Notes under the pieces: generated by a model | What the model saw: only the letters and a program-made list of their open reading frames with translations | Database searches by the model: none | Told to the model about the DNA's origin: nothing | Made by a program: the position numbers and the translations under genes | Source of the DNA: Laguncularia racemosa | Lineage: Eukaryota; Streptophyta; Magnoliopsida; Myrtales; Combretaceae | Length of the DNA: 64,000 bases | Assembly (NCBI GenBank): GCA_037954665.1 | Contig: JBBMOL010000599.1 | Span: 1 to 64,000 of the forward strand | Direction of reading: 5' to 3' | In this document: piece after piece, positions 1 through 10,400 of the stretch | Numbering within the stretch: the first letter of the stretch is position 1 | How the letters are laid out: each line of letters starts with the position of its first letter

Positions 1-166
1 TCGTTTCATCAATGGGTTGAAGATGGACATTGCCAATGTAGTGGAACTCCAGCATTATCAGACTCTAGAGGATGTGATTAAATTAGCCAGTCGGGTTAAG
101 CGGCATCAGCGTAGGCGGGATCAGAAATCATATCACCACCACAAGTCAGATGATGGTGAGAGGGAG
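1..166 (+). pseudogene. Ty3 gag C-terminal fragment (outer element, left half)
   Basis: The window opens inside a Ty3/gypsy gag. Reading from base 2, the peptide begins RFINGLKMDIANVVELQHYQ and runs into a basic, His-rich linker ending SDDGERE. This is the end of the retrotransposon gag domain (compare VGLNREIQNIVELQHY in element C). Coding stops at 166 because element A1 is inserted there. The same frame resumes at 5045 with a Lys/Glu-rich linker and a CCHC knuckle, and bases 162-166 (GGGAG) are repeated at 5045-5049, so the empty site reads through in frame. The gag start lies outside the window. Confidence 0.85.
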
Positions 167-1367
167 TGATAGGAATCAAAATCCGACAAGACCTATCATT
201 AGGGCAAAAACTAAAGGAATTCAAATTTTGGCGATGAGGGCCCATTTTGAGCAGATCGACCCCGAAATTATTTATATATTAACCTCTTTTCTATTATTCT
301 TGTATTTTATTTTCCAACAGGCACACTTATCATATTTCATAAGGCAATAGACAAACTCCCTCAGACTCAGCTCGTGGGTTATCCATGGACCACCCTAAAC
401 CGGCGATGAACTGGGCCGATGGATCCTATAGAAGACCGGCATCTTGAAGACCATTTCTTTTATATATTTCTTCTTCTATGAACTATTTTGGTTGTATTTA
501 GTTTTGGGACACTTTTATTTCTTTGTAACTTTCATTTAGGGTTAGCCACCTTAAAAGTGGCAAACTTGTAATTTTGAGCACTTTTTAACCTTAGAAGTAG
601 CAAGTATAAATACTTGCTTAAGAGAGGGTTTGAGAAGCTTATTTTTGCAGATTAAACACTACATTTCATGTGAGAATTAGGGTTCTTACCTTGGTTCCAA
701 ACTCTTATCAATTTCAATCCCAAGAGTTGAAATTGTGAGTTATATCAATTTCATTTTGTCGTGATTTCTTTTCTTCTCTAGTGTGTCATATCTAGGGTTG
801 AATTGAGATAGTTCTTGGTCAGAAATACATATTGTTATTCACGAATTCTTGTGTTTATTTGAAGTATTTATCAATTTGATTTGGATCATCATTGAAGATT
901 ACACTTGAAAACGTGTTCTTCTCTATTGGAAAAGGATTCTTATAATTAAGGTTTTTCTTTGTCAATTTGTGGATTATTCTCATGGATTATATGAGATTAG
1001 GGTGTTGTTAGAAGATATTATCATTGAGGTTTCACAATTGCATCATTGAACATTTGGATTTCATTACATCTCACTAGGGTTTACGTGAAATTTGCCCTTG
1101 TGGATCCGGTTTTGCCTTGACTTGAGATTGTTTTTTCTTAAGTCTTTTAATTGTGCTTCTAAGTGGAATTAGGCACATCATCTTTTTTGGTATCAGAGCT
1201 ATATCATATTTGGATTTAAGATTCAAGCACATCATAATTGAAGAATTGGTTACATTCATTGGAAATTGATGGCATTGTTCATGTGATTGAGACTAGTTTG
1301 ATTGACATTGTTTGATTGTCTTTCAAATTGGTTTTGCATGTGCTTAATCTTGGTTTTAGGCACATCA
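167..1367 (+). repeat. A1 5' LTR (family A)
   Basis: It begins TGATAGG and ends GCACATCA. Near the start, TGATAGG (167-173) faces CCTATCA (192-198), a perfect 7-bp inverted repeat. A TATA box lies at 605-612. An LTR-like end (GGCACATCA, 1172-1180) followed by a perfect PBS-like TGGTATCAGAGC lies inside the LTR, and about 180 bases later a second GGCACATCA ends it. The 3' LTR has the same duplicated end next to its TSD, so the true end is 1367. Confidence 0.85.
605..612 (+). promoter_or_regulatory. LTR TATA box in a palindromic core
   Basis: TATAAATA sits inside GCAAGTATAAATACTTGC, where GCAAGTA and TACTTGC are inverted arms around TAAA. The same core recurs at the same relative place in all A, D, E and F LTRs, about 30 bases upstream of a GAGGGTTTGAG-like stretch that probably contains the transcription start. 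The transcription start is inferred only from spacing. Confidence 0.7.
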
Positions 1368-1373
1368 TCTTTT

Positions 1374-1385
1374 TGGTAACAGAGC
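1374..1385 (+). other. A1 primer-binding site (tRNA-iMet type) with an upstream duplicate
   Basis: TGGTAACAGAGC follows the LTR end after a 6-base spacer and differs by one base from TGGTATCAGAGC, the plant initiator tRNA-Met complement. A perfect copy, TGGTATCAGAGC, lies at 1188-1199 inside the LTR. Both are preceded by GGCACATCATCTTTT. Confidence 0.75.
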
Positions 1386-2507
1386 ACATGTTGAGAGAAG
1401 GGAATTGGTTTTATTTGATTTTGTGGAGTTAATCATCAATTAGGGTGATTTAGTGAAAACTGCAAATTGTGTTGTTGTTGTGGTTTTGAGATTGCGAAAT
1501 TACCTTGGCTTGGAATTTAATTTTCTGATTGTTGGAGTTAAATTGGGAAGGTTTTTGTATCATCTTGTGATTAATAATTTTCGTGGAAGGAAGGAAGAAT
1601 AGAAGTGTTGTTAATTCAATAATTGTTTGAGCTTGAAAAAATTACCTTGTTCTTGCCGTGACTAGTTGTGGTGTGAAGGAGGTTATGTAGCTTGTTGTTT
1701 TGATTTCCATTGTGTAATTCTGAATTGGAGAAGTGCAATTTACAGATTTGCATTGATTTTTGATGAGTAAGGAATTTATTTGAATTCAAACACATGCCAT
1801 TAAGTTGTGGGAGTTAACGAGTGCTATTTGAATTTGAATTCATTACTTACCAATTGAGGAAGGCTTGCAATAAGTGAAGTTGTTTGAATTTCAAATTGAA
1901 AGTTGCTGCCTATTTTGTCGTAAAGTTGCGGTTAGAACTTGTGGGAAGTGGAGTACATTTTGTTGTTGCAACGTGTATAAAAGGTATATGTGTGTGGAGT
2001 AGTGTTTTTGTAAAATTAGTGAAGGGTATGTATGTGTGGTGTTATGTGTGTATGTTAATTGAAGGTGTTGTAACGTGGTGAAGTGAGTGCAATGTGATTA
2101 GGTGTGTGTGGTGATGTAAATTTGTGGAGTTTTGTGTAGTGCAAGGTGCTGCACATTAAGACTCATTGTGGGTGTAAAGCTTTAGCAAGAAAGGAAAGTT
2201 GAGTGGTGAAGTTTGAAATTCAAATATAAGCATTTAAGTGTGAAAATTATTGAGTATTATTACTTAAACACTTGCTTAGTTGAATTCAATATCTTAACTA
2301 CTTGGAAGTATTTATTTGTGCTTCAATTATTCTAATATACTTGAAGTGATAAGAAGTATTTATTGCATTAGTGACTTGTTGCACCGTGGGTGTACAAGTG
2401 TGTGTGTTGTTATCCAAACTTGTTATTGTGACGTGGTGAAGTGAAAGGAGTGTGCTACAAATTATTTGAGATTACATTTGTACTTCAGATAAATCGCATC
2501 CACAAAC
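1386..2507 (+). other. A1 untranslated leader
   Basis: About 1.1 kb between PBS and gag with no credible ORF. It is AT-rich with many short runs such as TTGTTGTTG and AATTTGAATTC. Related leaders occur in F, D, the minus-strand copies and the element at 59.9-63.2 kb, so the leader is a shared family module. No splice sites or structured RNA could be assigned by eye. Confidence 0.7.
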
Positions 2508-3980
2508 ATGTCATATGATAGTATGAATGGGGATATTGGCAATGAGACCAATAGCCAAGTGGGTAGCAGACTAGGTCGTCGAAATACAAGTGGAAGAACT
2601 CTAGATGAGCAACTTTAGGACCTTACCACAATTGTTGCTACATTGGTAACAAAAATTGATAGGATGACATTACCACCACCACCTGTGGTAAACCTTCAGG
2701 CACCACCTAGAGTAGAAGGAGATTATCATGCTCTTAGGGAAAACAGAGATGATAATTTTGGGGTTAATCTATACCCGGGCAGGGAATTTAGACCACTTCG
2801 AGGACCAGAGTGTACGAAGCTACAAATGCCTTCATTTGATGGTAGGGGTTCCACAGATGATTACCTAGACTGGGAAGACCAAGTTGAGGGTCTTTTCGAG
2901 TGTTATGAGATTGATAATGACTCCAGGGTACGTCTTGCAACTATAGAATTCACAGGGCATGCCGCTTTGTGGTGGGAAAATATGGTGATCAGTAGGCGAA
3001 GGGATGGAGAGACCGAAATACACACTTGGAGAGACATGAAACCAGTTTTGAGGAATAGGTTTGTACCAAAACACTACAGGCATGAGTTATTTATGCGTCT
3101 CCAGACACTGAGACAAGGGGGCAAAACAGTGGATGACTATGTACAGGAGTTTGAGACACTAGTGATTAGATGTAGATCAATTGAACCTCTTGAACAAACC
3201 CTAGCATGTTTTGTATCTGGGTTGAGGTATGAGATAACTTGTGTAGTTGAGCTTCAGAGATATAGTACACTTGATGAGGTCATATAGTTAGCCTTGAAAG
3301 TGGAAAGACAGAGGCAATCCTATTCATTCCAGGTTACTAGGAGCAGACTACCAGGGAACCAAACTGTTTAGGGTCACTTATGTTCTCCTTTAGAGACACT
3401 AGAGATTTACGAGCAGTTGAGTACACCATTGGAGTATTTTGAGGATCAAAGTCTGCTGAGTCTATCATTAGAGGGCCAGAATGCTCAAAGACATTTGTGT
3501 TCACCTTCAGAGGGCAATGAGTAGTTAGGTCAACCACTAGAAGACCATCAGGATCAGCGACATTCAGATAAGTTAGAAAAGGAGGATACAATATCAATGG
3601 AATGGGTTGAGTTAGAGGACACCTCAATAGATAATGGGTCATTATTTGTGATGTAGAAGAGATACATCCTGGAAATGGAGGAAAGAAAACAATCACCACC
3701 TGTAGTATTTCAAATATTAGGATTCTGCAGAGATATTTCTTCAGGTGACTTGCTAAGAGGAAACAAAGTCTCTACTGCATTTGATCTACCAGATTTGAGG
3801 ACAAATCTTTTTGAGGCCCGAGGAGATGATAGGAATCAAAATCCGACAAGACCTATCATTAGGGCAAAAACTAAAGGAATTCAAATTTTGGCGATGAGGG
3901 CCCATTTTGAGCAGATCGACCCCGAAATTATTTATATATTAACCTCTTTTCTATTATTCTTGTATTTTATTTTCCAATAG
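2508..3980 (+). pseudogene. A1 gag fused to 13-residue repeat domain and pol-like tail (protease lost)
   Basis: ATG 2508 opens MSYDSMNGDIGNE. The Ty3 gag core follows, with KLQMPSFDGRGSTDDYLDW, AALWWENM and VDDYVQEFETL, to about residue 270. The frame then passes straight into the 13-residue repeat domain (NQTV.GHLC, SPLETLEIYEQLS, TPLEYFEDQSLLS, QPLEDHQDQRHSD) and ends ILGFCRDISSGDLL ... FEARGDD. That last motif spans the LTR start at 3827, and the frame runs into the LTR to 3980. The CCHC knuckle and protease seen in element D are missing. One frame holds five stops, all TAG: 2616 (codon 37), 3285, 3369, 3522 and 3654. At four of these, intact relatives in this window have CAG. It is non-functional unless ambers are read through. 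Confidence 0.85.
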
Positions 3981-5044
3981 GCACACTTATCATATTTCAT
4001 AAGGCAATAGACAAACTCCCTCAGACTCAGCTCGTAGGTTATCCATGGACCGCCCTGTACCGGCAATGAACTAGGCCGATGGATCCTATAGAAGACCGGC
4101 ATCTTGAAGACCATTTCTTTTATATATTTCTTCTTTTATGAACTATTTTGGTTATATTTGGTTTTGGGATACTTTTATTTCTTTGTAACTTTCATTTAGG
4201 GTTAGCCACCTTAAAAGTGGCAAACTTGTAATTTTGAACAATTTTTAACCCTAAAAGTAGCAAGTATAAATACTTGCTTAAGATAGGGTTTGAGAAGCTT
4301 ATTTTTGCATATTAAACACTACATTTCACTTGAGAATTAGGGTTCTTACCTTGGTTCCAAACTCTTATCAATTTCAATCCCAAGAAGTTGAAATTATGGC
4401 GAGTGCAACAAGGAGAAATCGTGAGTAATATCGGTTCCTTATTGTTGTTTTCCATTTCATCACTAGTGCATCATATCTAGGTTGATTTGGATGTTCTTGG
4501 ACTTGTTTTAATTTGCAATTCGTGACCAATAGCTTGTTATAGGATTGATTGTGTTGATATATGATATCATTCTCTTCATTGTGACGTGAATTGGATAGTT
4601 GAAGGAAGGGATTGGAATTTGCGGTTTGACCCATTTGTTTTCTTGATTTGATTCACGTGGGTTTCAATTATAATTGTTATTATTTGATGAAGATTACTTG
4701 TTTGGATTGATAATAGCAATTGGAGCTCTTTGGATTTCATTCCATTGCCTTAGGATTTCCGCATTTATCTAGTCAAATGAACCGGTTTTTGTGTGTGTGA
4801 ATTGAGGAGTTTTCCTTGATTCTTTTGATTATGCTTAAGCTTGGGATTTGGCACATCATCTTTTTGGTATTAGAGCTATATCATATTTGGATTTAAGATT
4901 CAAGCACATTATAATTGAAGAATTGGTTACATTCATTGGAAATTGATGGCATTGTTCATGTGATTGAGACTAGTTTGATTGACATTGTTTGATTGTCTTT
5001 CAAATTGGTTTTGCATGTGCTTAATCTTGGTTTTAGGCACATCA
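3827..5044 (+). repeat. A1 3' LTR (family A)
   Basis: It starts TGATAGGAATC directly after the purine tract and ends TTTTAGGCACATCA beside the TSD. A TATA box lies at 4265-4272. Bases 3827-4400 match the 5' LTR closely. Bases about 4400-4850 are more like LTR-D/E (ATTCACGTGG, CATCACTAG), and the last 180 bases, with an embedded PBS-like TTGGTATTAGAGC, match the 5' LTR again. Confidence 0.85.
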
Positions 5045-5892
5045 GGGAGAAGGAAAGGAAGGAGAAAGGAAAGGCAGTCGTTAGTGAGGTTGTTGACCAA
5101 ACACAACAAAAGAAGAGCAAGGATATAAAATGTTTTAAGTGTTTAGGACTTGGCCATATTGCTTCTTAATGTCCTAATAAAAGGGTTATGGTCATAAAGG
5201 GTGATAAAGTCGAGAGTGTGGAAGAAGAACAGAAGGGAATTGAGGCTGAAGAGGAAGATGAAGACATTATAGCGAATCTAGTACAAGGAGACTTGCTAAT
5301 GGTTAAGTAGGATAAAGCTGTTCCTAATTAGAGAGCTAATTTATTTCATATCCAAGGCATAGTGTAGGGGAAGACTTGTTTGATTATGGTTGACACAGGC
5401 AGTTGCACTAATGTTGCTTCAGCAAGCTAGGTTACTAAGTTAGGTTTATAGGTGGAGCACCATCCAAGACCTTATGCACTTCATTGGTTAAGTCCACAGG
5501 GAGCTATTCATGTACACAAACAGGTTCGTGTTCTACTAATTATTGGTGATTATACTAACGAGATTGTTTATGATGTAGTTCCCATTGGAAGCTACACACT
5601 TGATCCTTGGAAGACCTTGGCAGTATGACCTCAGAGCTAAGTATGATGGATACACCAATGAGTATACCATTCAGCAACAGGACAAAGCATACAAGCTTCT
5701 TCCTATGAGTCCAATTGAGGTACAACAAACAAGGTTGATTTGCCTTAAGAAGCCCAAGGGAAAGAGGAGTCTATTTATTTGGTCTAGCAGGATGGACGAT
5801 ACAGATTCGAGGTCGAATCTTTTTCAACATAGAGGGAATGATACGATTCCAAGAGCTAAGATACGAGCACCAAAGAAATCAAAGTCAATATA
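5045..5892 (+). pseudogene. Outer Ty3 gag-protease, right half (CCHC knuckle and aspartic protease)
   Basis: It continues the fragment at 1-166. A Lys/Glu linker leads to CFKCLGLGHIAS, a CCHC knuckle whose last Cys follows a TAA (5167). The aspartic protease follows: MVDTGSCTNVAS carries the catalytic D-T-G, and ILGRPWQYD is the usual late motif. The tail DSRSNLFQHRGND is the C-terminal motif of this Ty3 group, so pol has been skipped here as well. In-frame stops are TAA 5167 and TAG 5308, 5329, 5365, 5428 and 5449. One extra base near 5588 shifts the frame into the open piece 5585-5893. Neither RT nor integrase is present. It lies directly upstream of LTR-B, probably its own 3' LTR. Confidence 0.82.
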
Positions 5893-5935
5893 AGCTATAG
5901 GTGGTAGTACGGGGTCCAAAAAAGGAGGACATAAG

Positions 5936-6544
5936 TGTCGGGAGGACCCAGGGCGAAGTTCAGCCAACCTTAAGCCGGCCTTGAATAAAGGCCGGCTGAA
6001 TTAACTTCAATGCCGCCGGCTTTGGTGCCGGCTTATGTATAGGCCGCCGGCCTTTGACACCGGCTTATATTTAGGCCGTCGGCCTTAAATGGCCTCACAC
6101 AATTTTTTTTAGGCATGATATAAATAGTGGTCTTTAGGTATTTCGAGGACAGATGTTATTTTGGTTGAAAACAAAAACACTTTGAGTGTGTGTGAATCCT
6201 CATTGGAGATTCTTGCATATTGAGAATTTGATTTCCCTACATTCTAATTGTTCTTATCAGATTCTTGGTCCCTATAGAATTTGTGGCGAACATCATTATT
6301 GAATTCTTAGAATTCTTTAACCTTAGTGATTGATTTATAGAACGTGGACTCTATCGTTCTATGATTTGATTGCGAATCAGTTTAATTTTATCAATCTTGG
6401 CATCTATAGATTGGTGATTTTATCCATATCCTTTGTTTTTATTTTGTTAGTACCAAATACAAAAAAACCCTAAAAATTTTCAAAGGATCAATTGTCATTG
6501 AGGATTTGTGTGGAGGAATTCGTATCATTTGCAATTTCGTATCA
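5936..6544 (+). repeat. LTR-B
   Basis: It starts TGTCGGGAGGACC after a purine tract (AAAAAAGGAGGACA, about 5918-5931) and ends ATTCGTATCA just before a PBS, so it behaves both as the 3' LTR of the outer gag-protease element and as an LTR followed by an internal region. Between about 5970 and 6090 it holds a cluster of GCCGGC-containing inverted repeats (AGCCGGCCTT, AAGGCCGGCT, GCCGCCGGC). CGTATCATTTG is repeated at 6521 and 6539. The start could be 5932-5936. Confidence 0.65.
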
Positions 6545-6546
6545 TT

Positions 6547-6557
6547 TGGTATCAGAG
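6547..6557 (+). other. PBS after LTR-B
   Basis: TGGTATCAGAG follows ATCATT at the LTR end and matches the initiator tRNA-Met complement. Its element continues only about 40 bases before A-family sequence begins, so the rest of that internal region is lost or lies elsewhere. Confidence 0.65.
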
Positions 6558-6599
6558 TAGTACCGTTTCGTGTCAAAGATTCTTGTGGATGATAACCAC

Positions 6600-6881
6600 A
6601 TGAACCAACCTTCAAAAAACCAAACTGTGTAGAAGCAGATATACCAACCTTTAGAGGTTCCTAGTTACATGAGCCAACCTACAGAGGACAAAACTAGTCA
6701 GACATAGATGTGCTAATCTTTAGAGGTTCCTAAGGGTCATAGTTAGATGAGCCAACCTCTAGAGGACCAAATTGTTTAGAAGCAGTGGTATCCACCTTCA
6801 GATGTTCCAAAGGTTCATGAGCAGTTGAGCAAACCATTAGAGGGCCAAGAGGGTCAAAGACATACGGGTGAATTAGGAAAG
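6600..6881 (+). pseudogene. A-family 13-residue repeat domain, left half (split by Copia)
   Basis: This encodes decayed 13-residue units: QPSKNQTV, QPLEVPSYMS, QPTEDKTSQT, QPLEDQIV, PPSDVPKVHEQLS and KPLEGQEGQRHTG, with several TAG stops at Q positions. The frame ends in GELGK at the Copia insertion (TSD GAAAG, 6877-6881). The homologous downstream segment resumes at 11892. Upstream gag or protease of this A copy is missing; its left boundary is unclear and lies somewhere between the LTR-B PBS and 6600. Confidence 0.7.
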
Positions 6882-7309
6882 TATCAATCAAGAAGGTTTG
6901 GAAGCACAAAAACATACACGGCCGGATACACGGCCAGAAGGCACTACTGTATATTGTATCAGATAACTTCCAGAAACATACACGGCTGGATACACGGTCA
7001 GAAGGCACGGTCGTGTGTTGTGTTAGGAACCTCACAGAAACATACACGGCCAGATACACGGACAGAAGACACGGTCGTGTATTGTGTCAGGTAGCTACCA
7101 GAAGCATACACGGCCTGATACACAGCTAAAAGGCACGGCCGTGTAACACGGCCTTGAATACTTAGATATTTGTTTCGTGACTTAGTTTGTAAATATGGCA
7201 TGTATGTTTTGTATTGTATAGTTGCTTGGAAAGATATCCTCCTAATGTATATATATACTTGAACATGAATTATGAAAGGCATTTAGCTAAAGTTTCTCAA
7301 AGGTTGTTA
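6882..7309 (+). repeat. Copia 5' LTR
   Basis: 428 bp, starting TATCAATCAAGAAGG and ending AAGGTTGTTA directly before the PBS. It holds four decayed copies of a unit of about 64 bp containing ACATACACGG..GGATACACGG..AGAAGGCACGG. Compared with the 3' LTR it lacks about 42 bp near 7220 (the stretch after TGTATTGTATA). Confidence 0.9.
6901..7160 (+). repeat. Tandem ACACGG/CCGTGT repeats in the Copia LTR
   Basis: About four tandem units of roughly 64 bp, each with CATACACGG, GATACACGG, AGAAGGCACGG and CGTGT(G/A)TTGTGTCAGG. The array ends CACGGCCGTGTAACACGGCC. Direct and inverted ACACGG/CCGTGT words should let each unit fold. The 3' LTR carries the matching array at about 11437-11696. Confidence 0.85.
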
Positions 7310-7321
7310 TGGTATCAGAGC
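7310..7321 (+). other. Copia primer-binding site
   Basis: TGGTATCAGAGC directly abuts the LTR end with no spacer and is a perfect match to the initiator tRNA-Met 3' complement. Confidence 0.9.
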
Positions 7322-7468
7322 TACACAACTGAGTATTGCGCTGAATCCATAGTTCTCTTTTTAGTCTTGGAATTGCTGGTTCGTTTTTGGTTGTTTTTGG
7401 CTTTAGGTTGATTCATTCCAATCAACAATTTTTTGATAATCAAGTTGTGAGTGACAATTCGGTTTAGA

Positions 7469-10400
7469 ATGTCTTCTAAGAAAACACATGAGATCTAGAT
7501 TTATAAGAAAGAATTATGCTGCATGGGAATTTCAGTTTAAGATGTTTTTGAAAGGGAAGGAGCTTTGGGGTCATATTGACGGGTCTTCTCCAGCTCCTAC
7601 AGAGTCAAAAGATCGTGGTCAATGGGAGGCAAAAGATGCACGAATTGTTTCTTGGATTTTGGGATCTATTGAGGCTCACATGGTGAACAACTTATGATCT
7701 TTTGGCACAGCAAAAGAAATGTGGGAATACTTGAAGCGCGTCTACAATCAAGATAATACAGCAAGACGTTTCTAATTGGAACTTGATATGAGTAATTATA
7801 GTCAAGGTAATCTCTCAATTGAACAATATTATTCTAGATTTCTTAATTTATGGAGCAAATATTTTGGTATTATCTATGCTAAGGTGTCAAAGGAGAGTTT
7901 GGCTAGTCTTCAGGCTGTTCATGAAGTGAGTCGTCGTGATCAGTTTTTGATGAAGCTCAGACCTGAATTTGAAACCGCTCGGGCTGGGTTGCTGAATAGA
8001 GATCTAGTGCCTTGTTTGGATGTATGTTTTGGGGAACTGCTGTGCGAGGAACAAAGATTGGCGACAGAAGCCGCTATTGGTGCAACTGGTGGATCATCTG
8101 GAATAGTTAATGTTTCATATGCTGCTCAGACCTGAGGAAAGGGAACAATGCAGTGTTACAGCTGCAAAGAACTTGGTCATATTGCCCGTCATTGTAGTAA
8201 GAAGTTTTGTAATTATTGCAAGCAAAAAGGACAAATTATTAAGGAGTGTCCTACAAGGCCTCAAAACAGAAGGCCACAAGCTTTTCATGCTGCGGTATCC
8301 GACTCTTGCAATCCTAGTTCGACATCCACAATTGCTAGCAACAAGCAATCTGTTCTCACACTAGATATAGTTCAACAAATGATCCTCTCTGCCTTCTCTG
8401 CTCTTGGTCTTCAAGGGAAAGGTAAGACTACTAATTCTGTTCCTTGGTTTGTTGATTCCGGTGCCACAAATCATATGACTGGCACATCTGATTTATTGCA
8501 TAATCAACATCCATATACTGGTACTCAACACATTCAAGTTACTGATGGAAATAATATTCCTATTACGATAGTTGGTGATATTAGCTCCTCCTTTCGACAT
8601 GTCTTGGTTTCTCATAAATTATCTACTAACTTACTTTCTATTGGGCAAATGGTGGGTAATAACTGTGATGTCCACTTTTCTCGTGATGGTTGTACTGTGC
8701 AGGATCAAGTGTCGGGGAAGGTGATAGCGAAGGGGCCTAAAGTGGGTAGGTTATTTCCATTACAATTTACCGTTCCTCGGACTTTGTCATTAGCTTCTTC
8801 AGTTGTTGACAATAATGCTGGCATCTGCCATAGACGCTTAGGTCATCCAAATAATGTTGTTTTAAATCATTTGTTGCAAAGAGGTGTCCTCGGTTCCATA
8901 GATAAGAATTTATTAGTTGATTGTTCTTCTTGTAAACTGGGCAAAAGTAAGACATTGTCTTTTCCTGTTTTGGGTAGTCGTGCCAATAAATGTTTTGACA
9001 TTATTCATAGTGATGTTTGGGGAATTGCACCAATTATTTCACATGATCAGTATAAATATTTTGTGACATTTATTGACGATTACAGTCGATTTACATGGAT
9101 TTATTTTTTGCATTCCAAAGCAGATGTGTTTACTGTGTTTCAAACCTTTGTGACATATATTGAGACTCAGTTTTCCACTTGTATTAAAATCTTACGGTCT
9201 GATAATGGTGGTGAATATATTTCTCATGAGTTTCAAGCATTTCTTCATACCAAGGGTATTCTTTCACAATGCTCATGTCCCTATACACCTCAGCAGAATG
9301 GAGTTGCCGAACGAAAAAATCGACATTTGTTAGATGTGCTACGCGCATTGTTGTTAGAATCTTCTATTCCAACTAAGTTTTGGACCAAAGCTTTATCTAC
9401 TGTCGTTTATCTGATTAATCGCTTACCATCTCAACATTTGACGTTTGATTCTCCCTATCAACGAGTGTTTGGTAAACATCCTAATTATCATATGCTACAT
9501 ACTTTTGGATGTGTTTGTTTCATTCATTTACCTACCCATGAATGTCATTAGTTGTCAGCCCAGTCTGTTCAATGTGGCTTTATGGGTTACATTCCTAATC
9601 ATAAAGGTTTTGTGTGTTATGATTCGATTAATAATAGATGGCATATCTCTCGGGATGTGATTTTCTTTGAACATGAATACTATTTTCAGCAATATTTTTC
9701 GACATCTGATACTGTTGTGCTTCCTCACTTTGATAACTCTTATTTTGATAAACGGTTCAAGCTTGGACTTGTCCTTTCCGACCCTGCTCCTGAAAATGCT
9801 TCAATGATTCTTCGGCGATCAACTCAGCACACGTCCTCCAGATAGATATGGCTATTCTGCAATTGTAACTAATATTACCATTCCTACCTCTTATTCTCAG
9901 GCTGCTAAACAGCCTTGCTGGATAAAAGCCATGCAAGAGGAACTTCAAGCACTTCAAGATAATCACACTTGGGATATTGTTTCCTATCCTGCTGGTGTTA
10001 AACCCATTGGTTGTAAATGGGTTTATTCTCTTAAGATTCAATCTGATGGTTCTCTCGATAGATATAAGGCAAGGTTGGTAGCTCTTGGGAATCGAGAGGA
10101 ATATGGCATTGATTATGAAGAGACCTTTGCACCTATGGCTAAGATGACAACTGTCCGGCTTATTCTATCTATTGCTGCATCTAAAGGATGGTTCTTACGA
10201 CAGATGGATGTTAAGAATGCATTTTTGCATGGAGACCTCAAGGAAGATATCTATATGACTCCTCCTCCAGATTGTTTTCCACACCTTCACATGATGTTTG
10301 TAAGTTCAAACGATCTCTATACGGTTTGAAACAGGCTCTATGGGCCTGGTTTGAGAAGTTTCATAATACTCTTCTTAGCTTCTCTTTTATTCAAAGTTAG

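Larger units (their letters stand above)
167..5044 (+). mobile_element. Element A1: complete non-autonomous Ty3-type LTR retrotransposon
   Basis: Two direct LTRs (167-1367 and 3827-5044) start TGATAGGAATC and end GGCACATCA, and flank a gag-like pseudogene. The 5-bp TSD GGGAG lies at 162-166 and 5045-5049 and interrupts an older gag ORF. A PBS follows the 5' LTR and a purine-rich tract (about 3814-3826, GAGGCCCGAGGAGA) precedes the 3' LTR. There is no zinc knuckle, protease, reverse transcriptase, RNase H or integrase, so it depended on proteins from another element. The LTRs are nearly identical over about the first 600 bases and the last 180 but strongly different in between, which suggests a mosaic origin. 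Confidence 0.92.

Noticed and set aside
150..350. 66-codon open frame at the left border
   Set aside because: It runs across the boundary between the outer gag and the A1 LTR. It is only the LTR-encoded tail read in the 5' LTR.
1188..1200. TGGTATCAGAGCT as part of a tRNA gene
   Set aside because: Only the 3'-end complement is present, with no cloverleaf around it. It is a primer-binding site. No tRNA gene was found in the window.
6901..7160. CRISPR-like array
   Set aside because: The repeats are degenerate, adjacent without unique spacers, and lie inside a Copia LTR in plant-type DNA.
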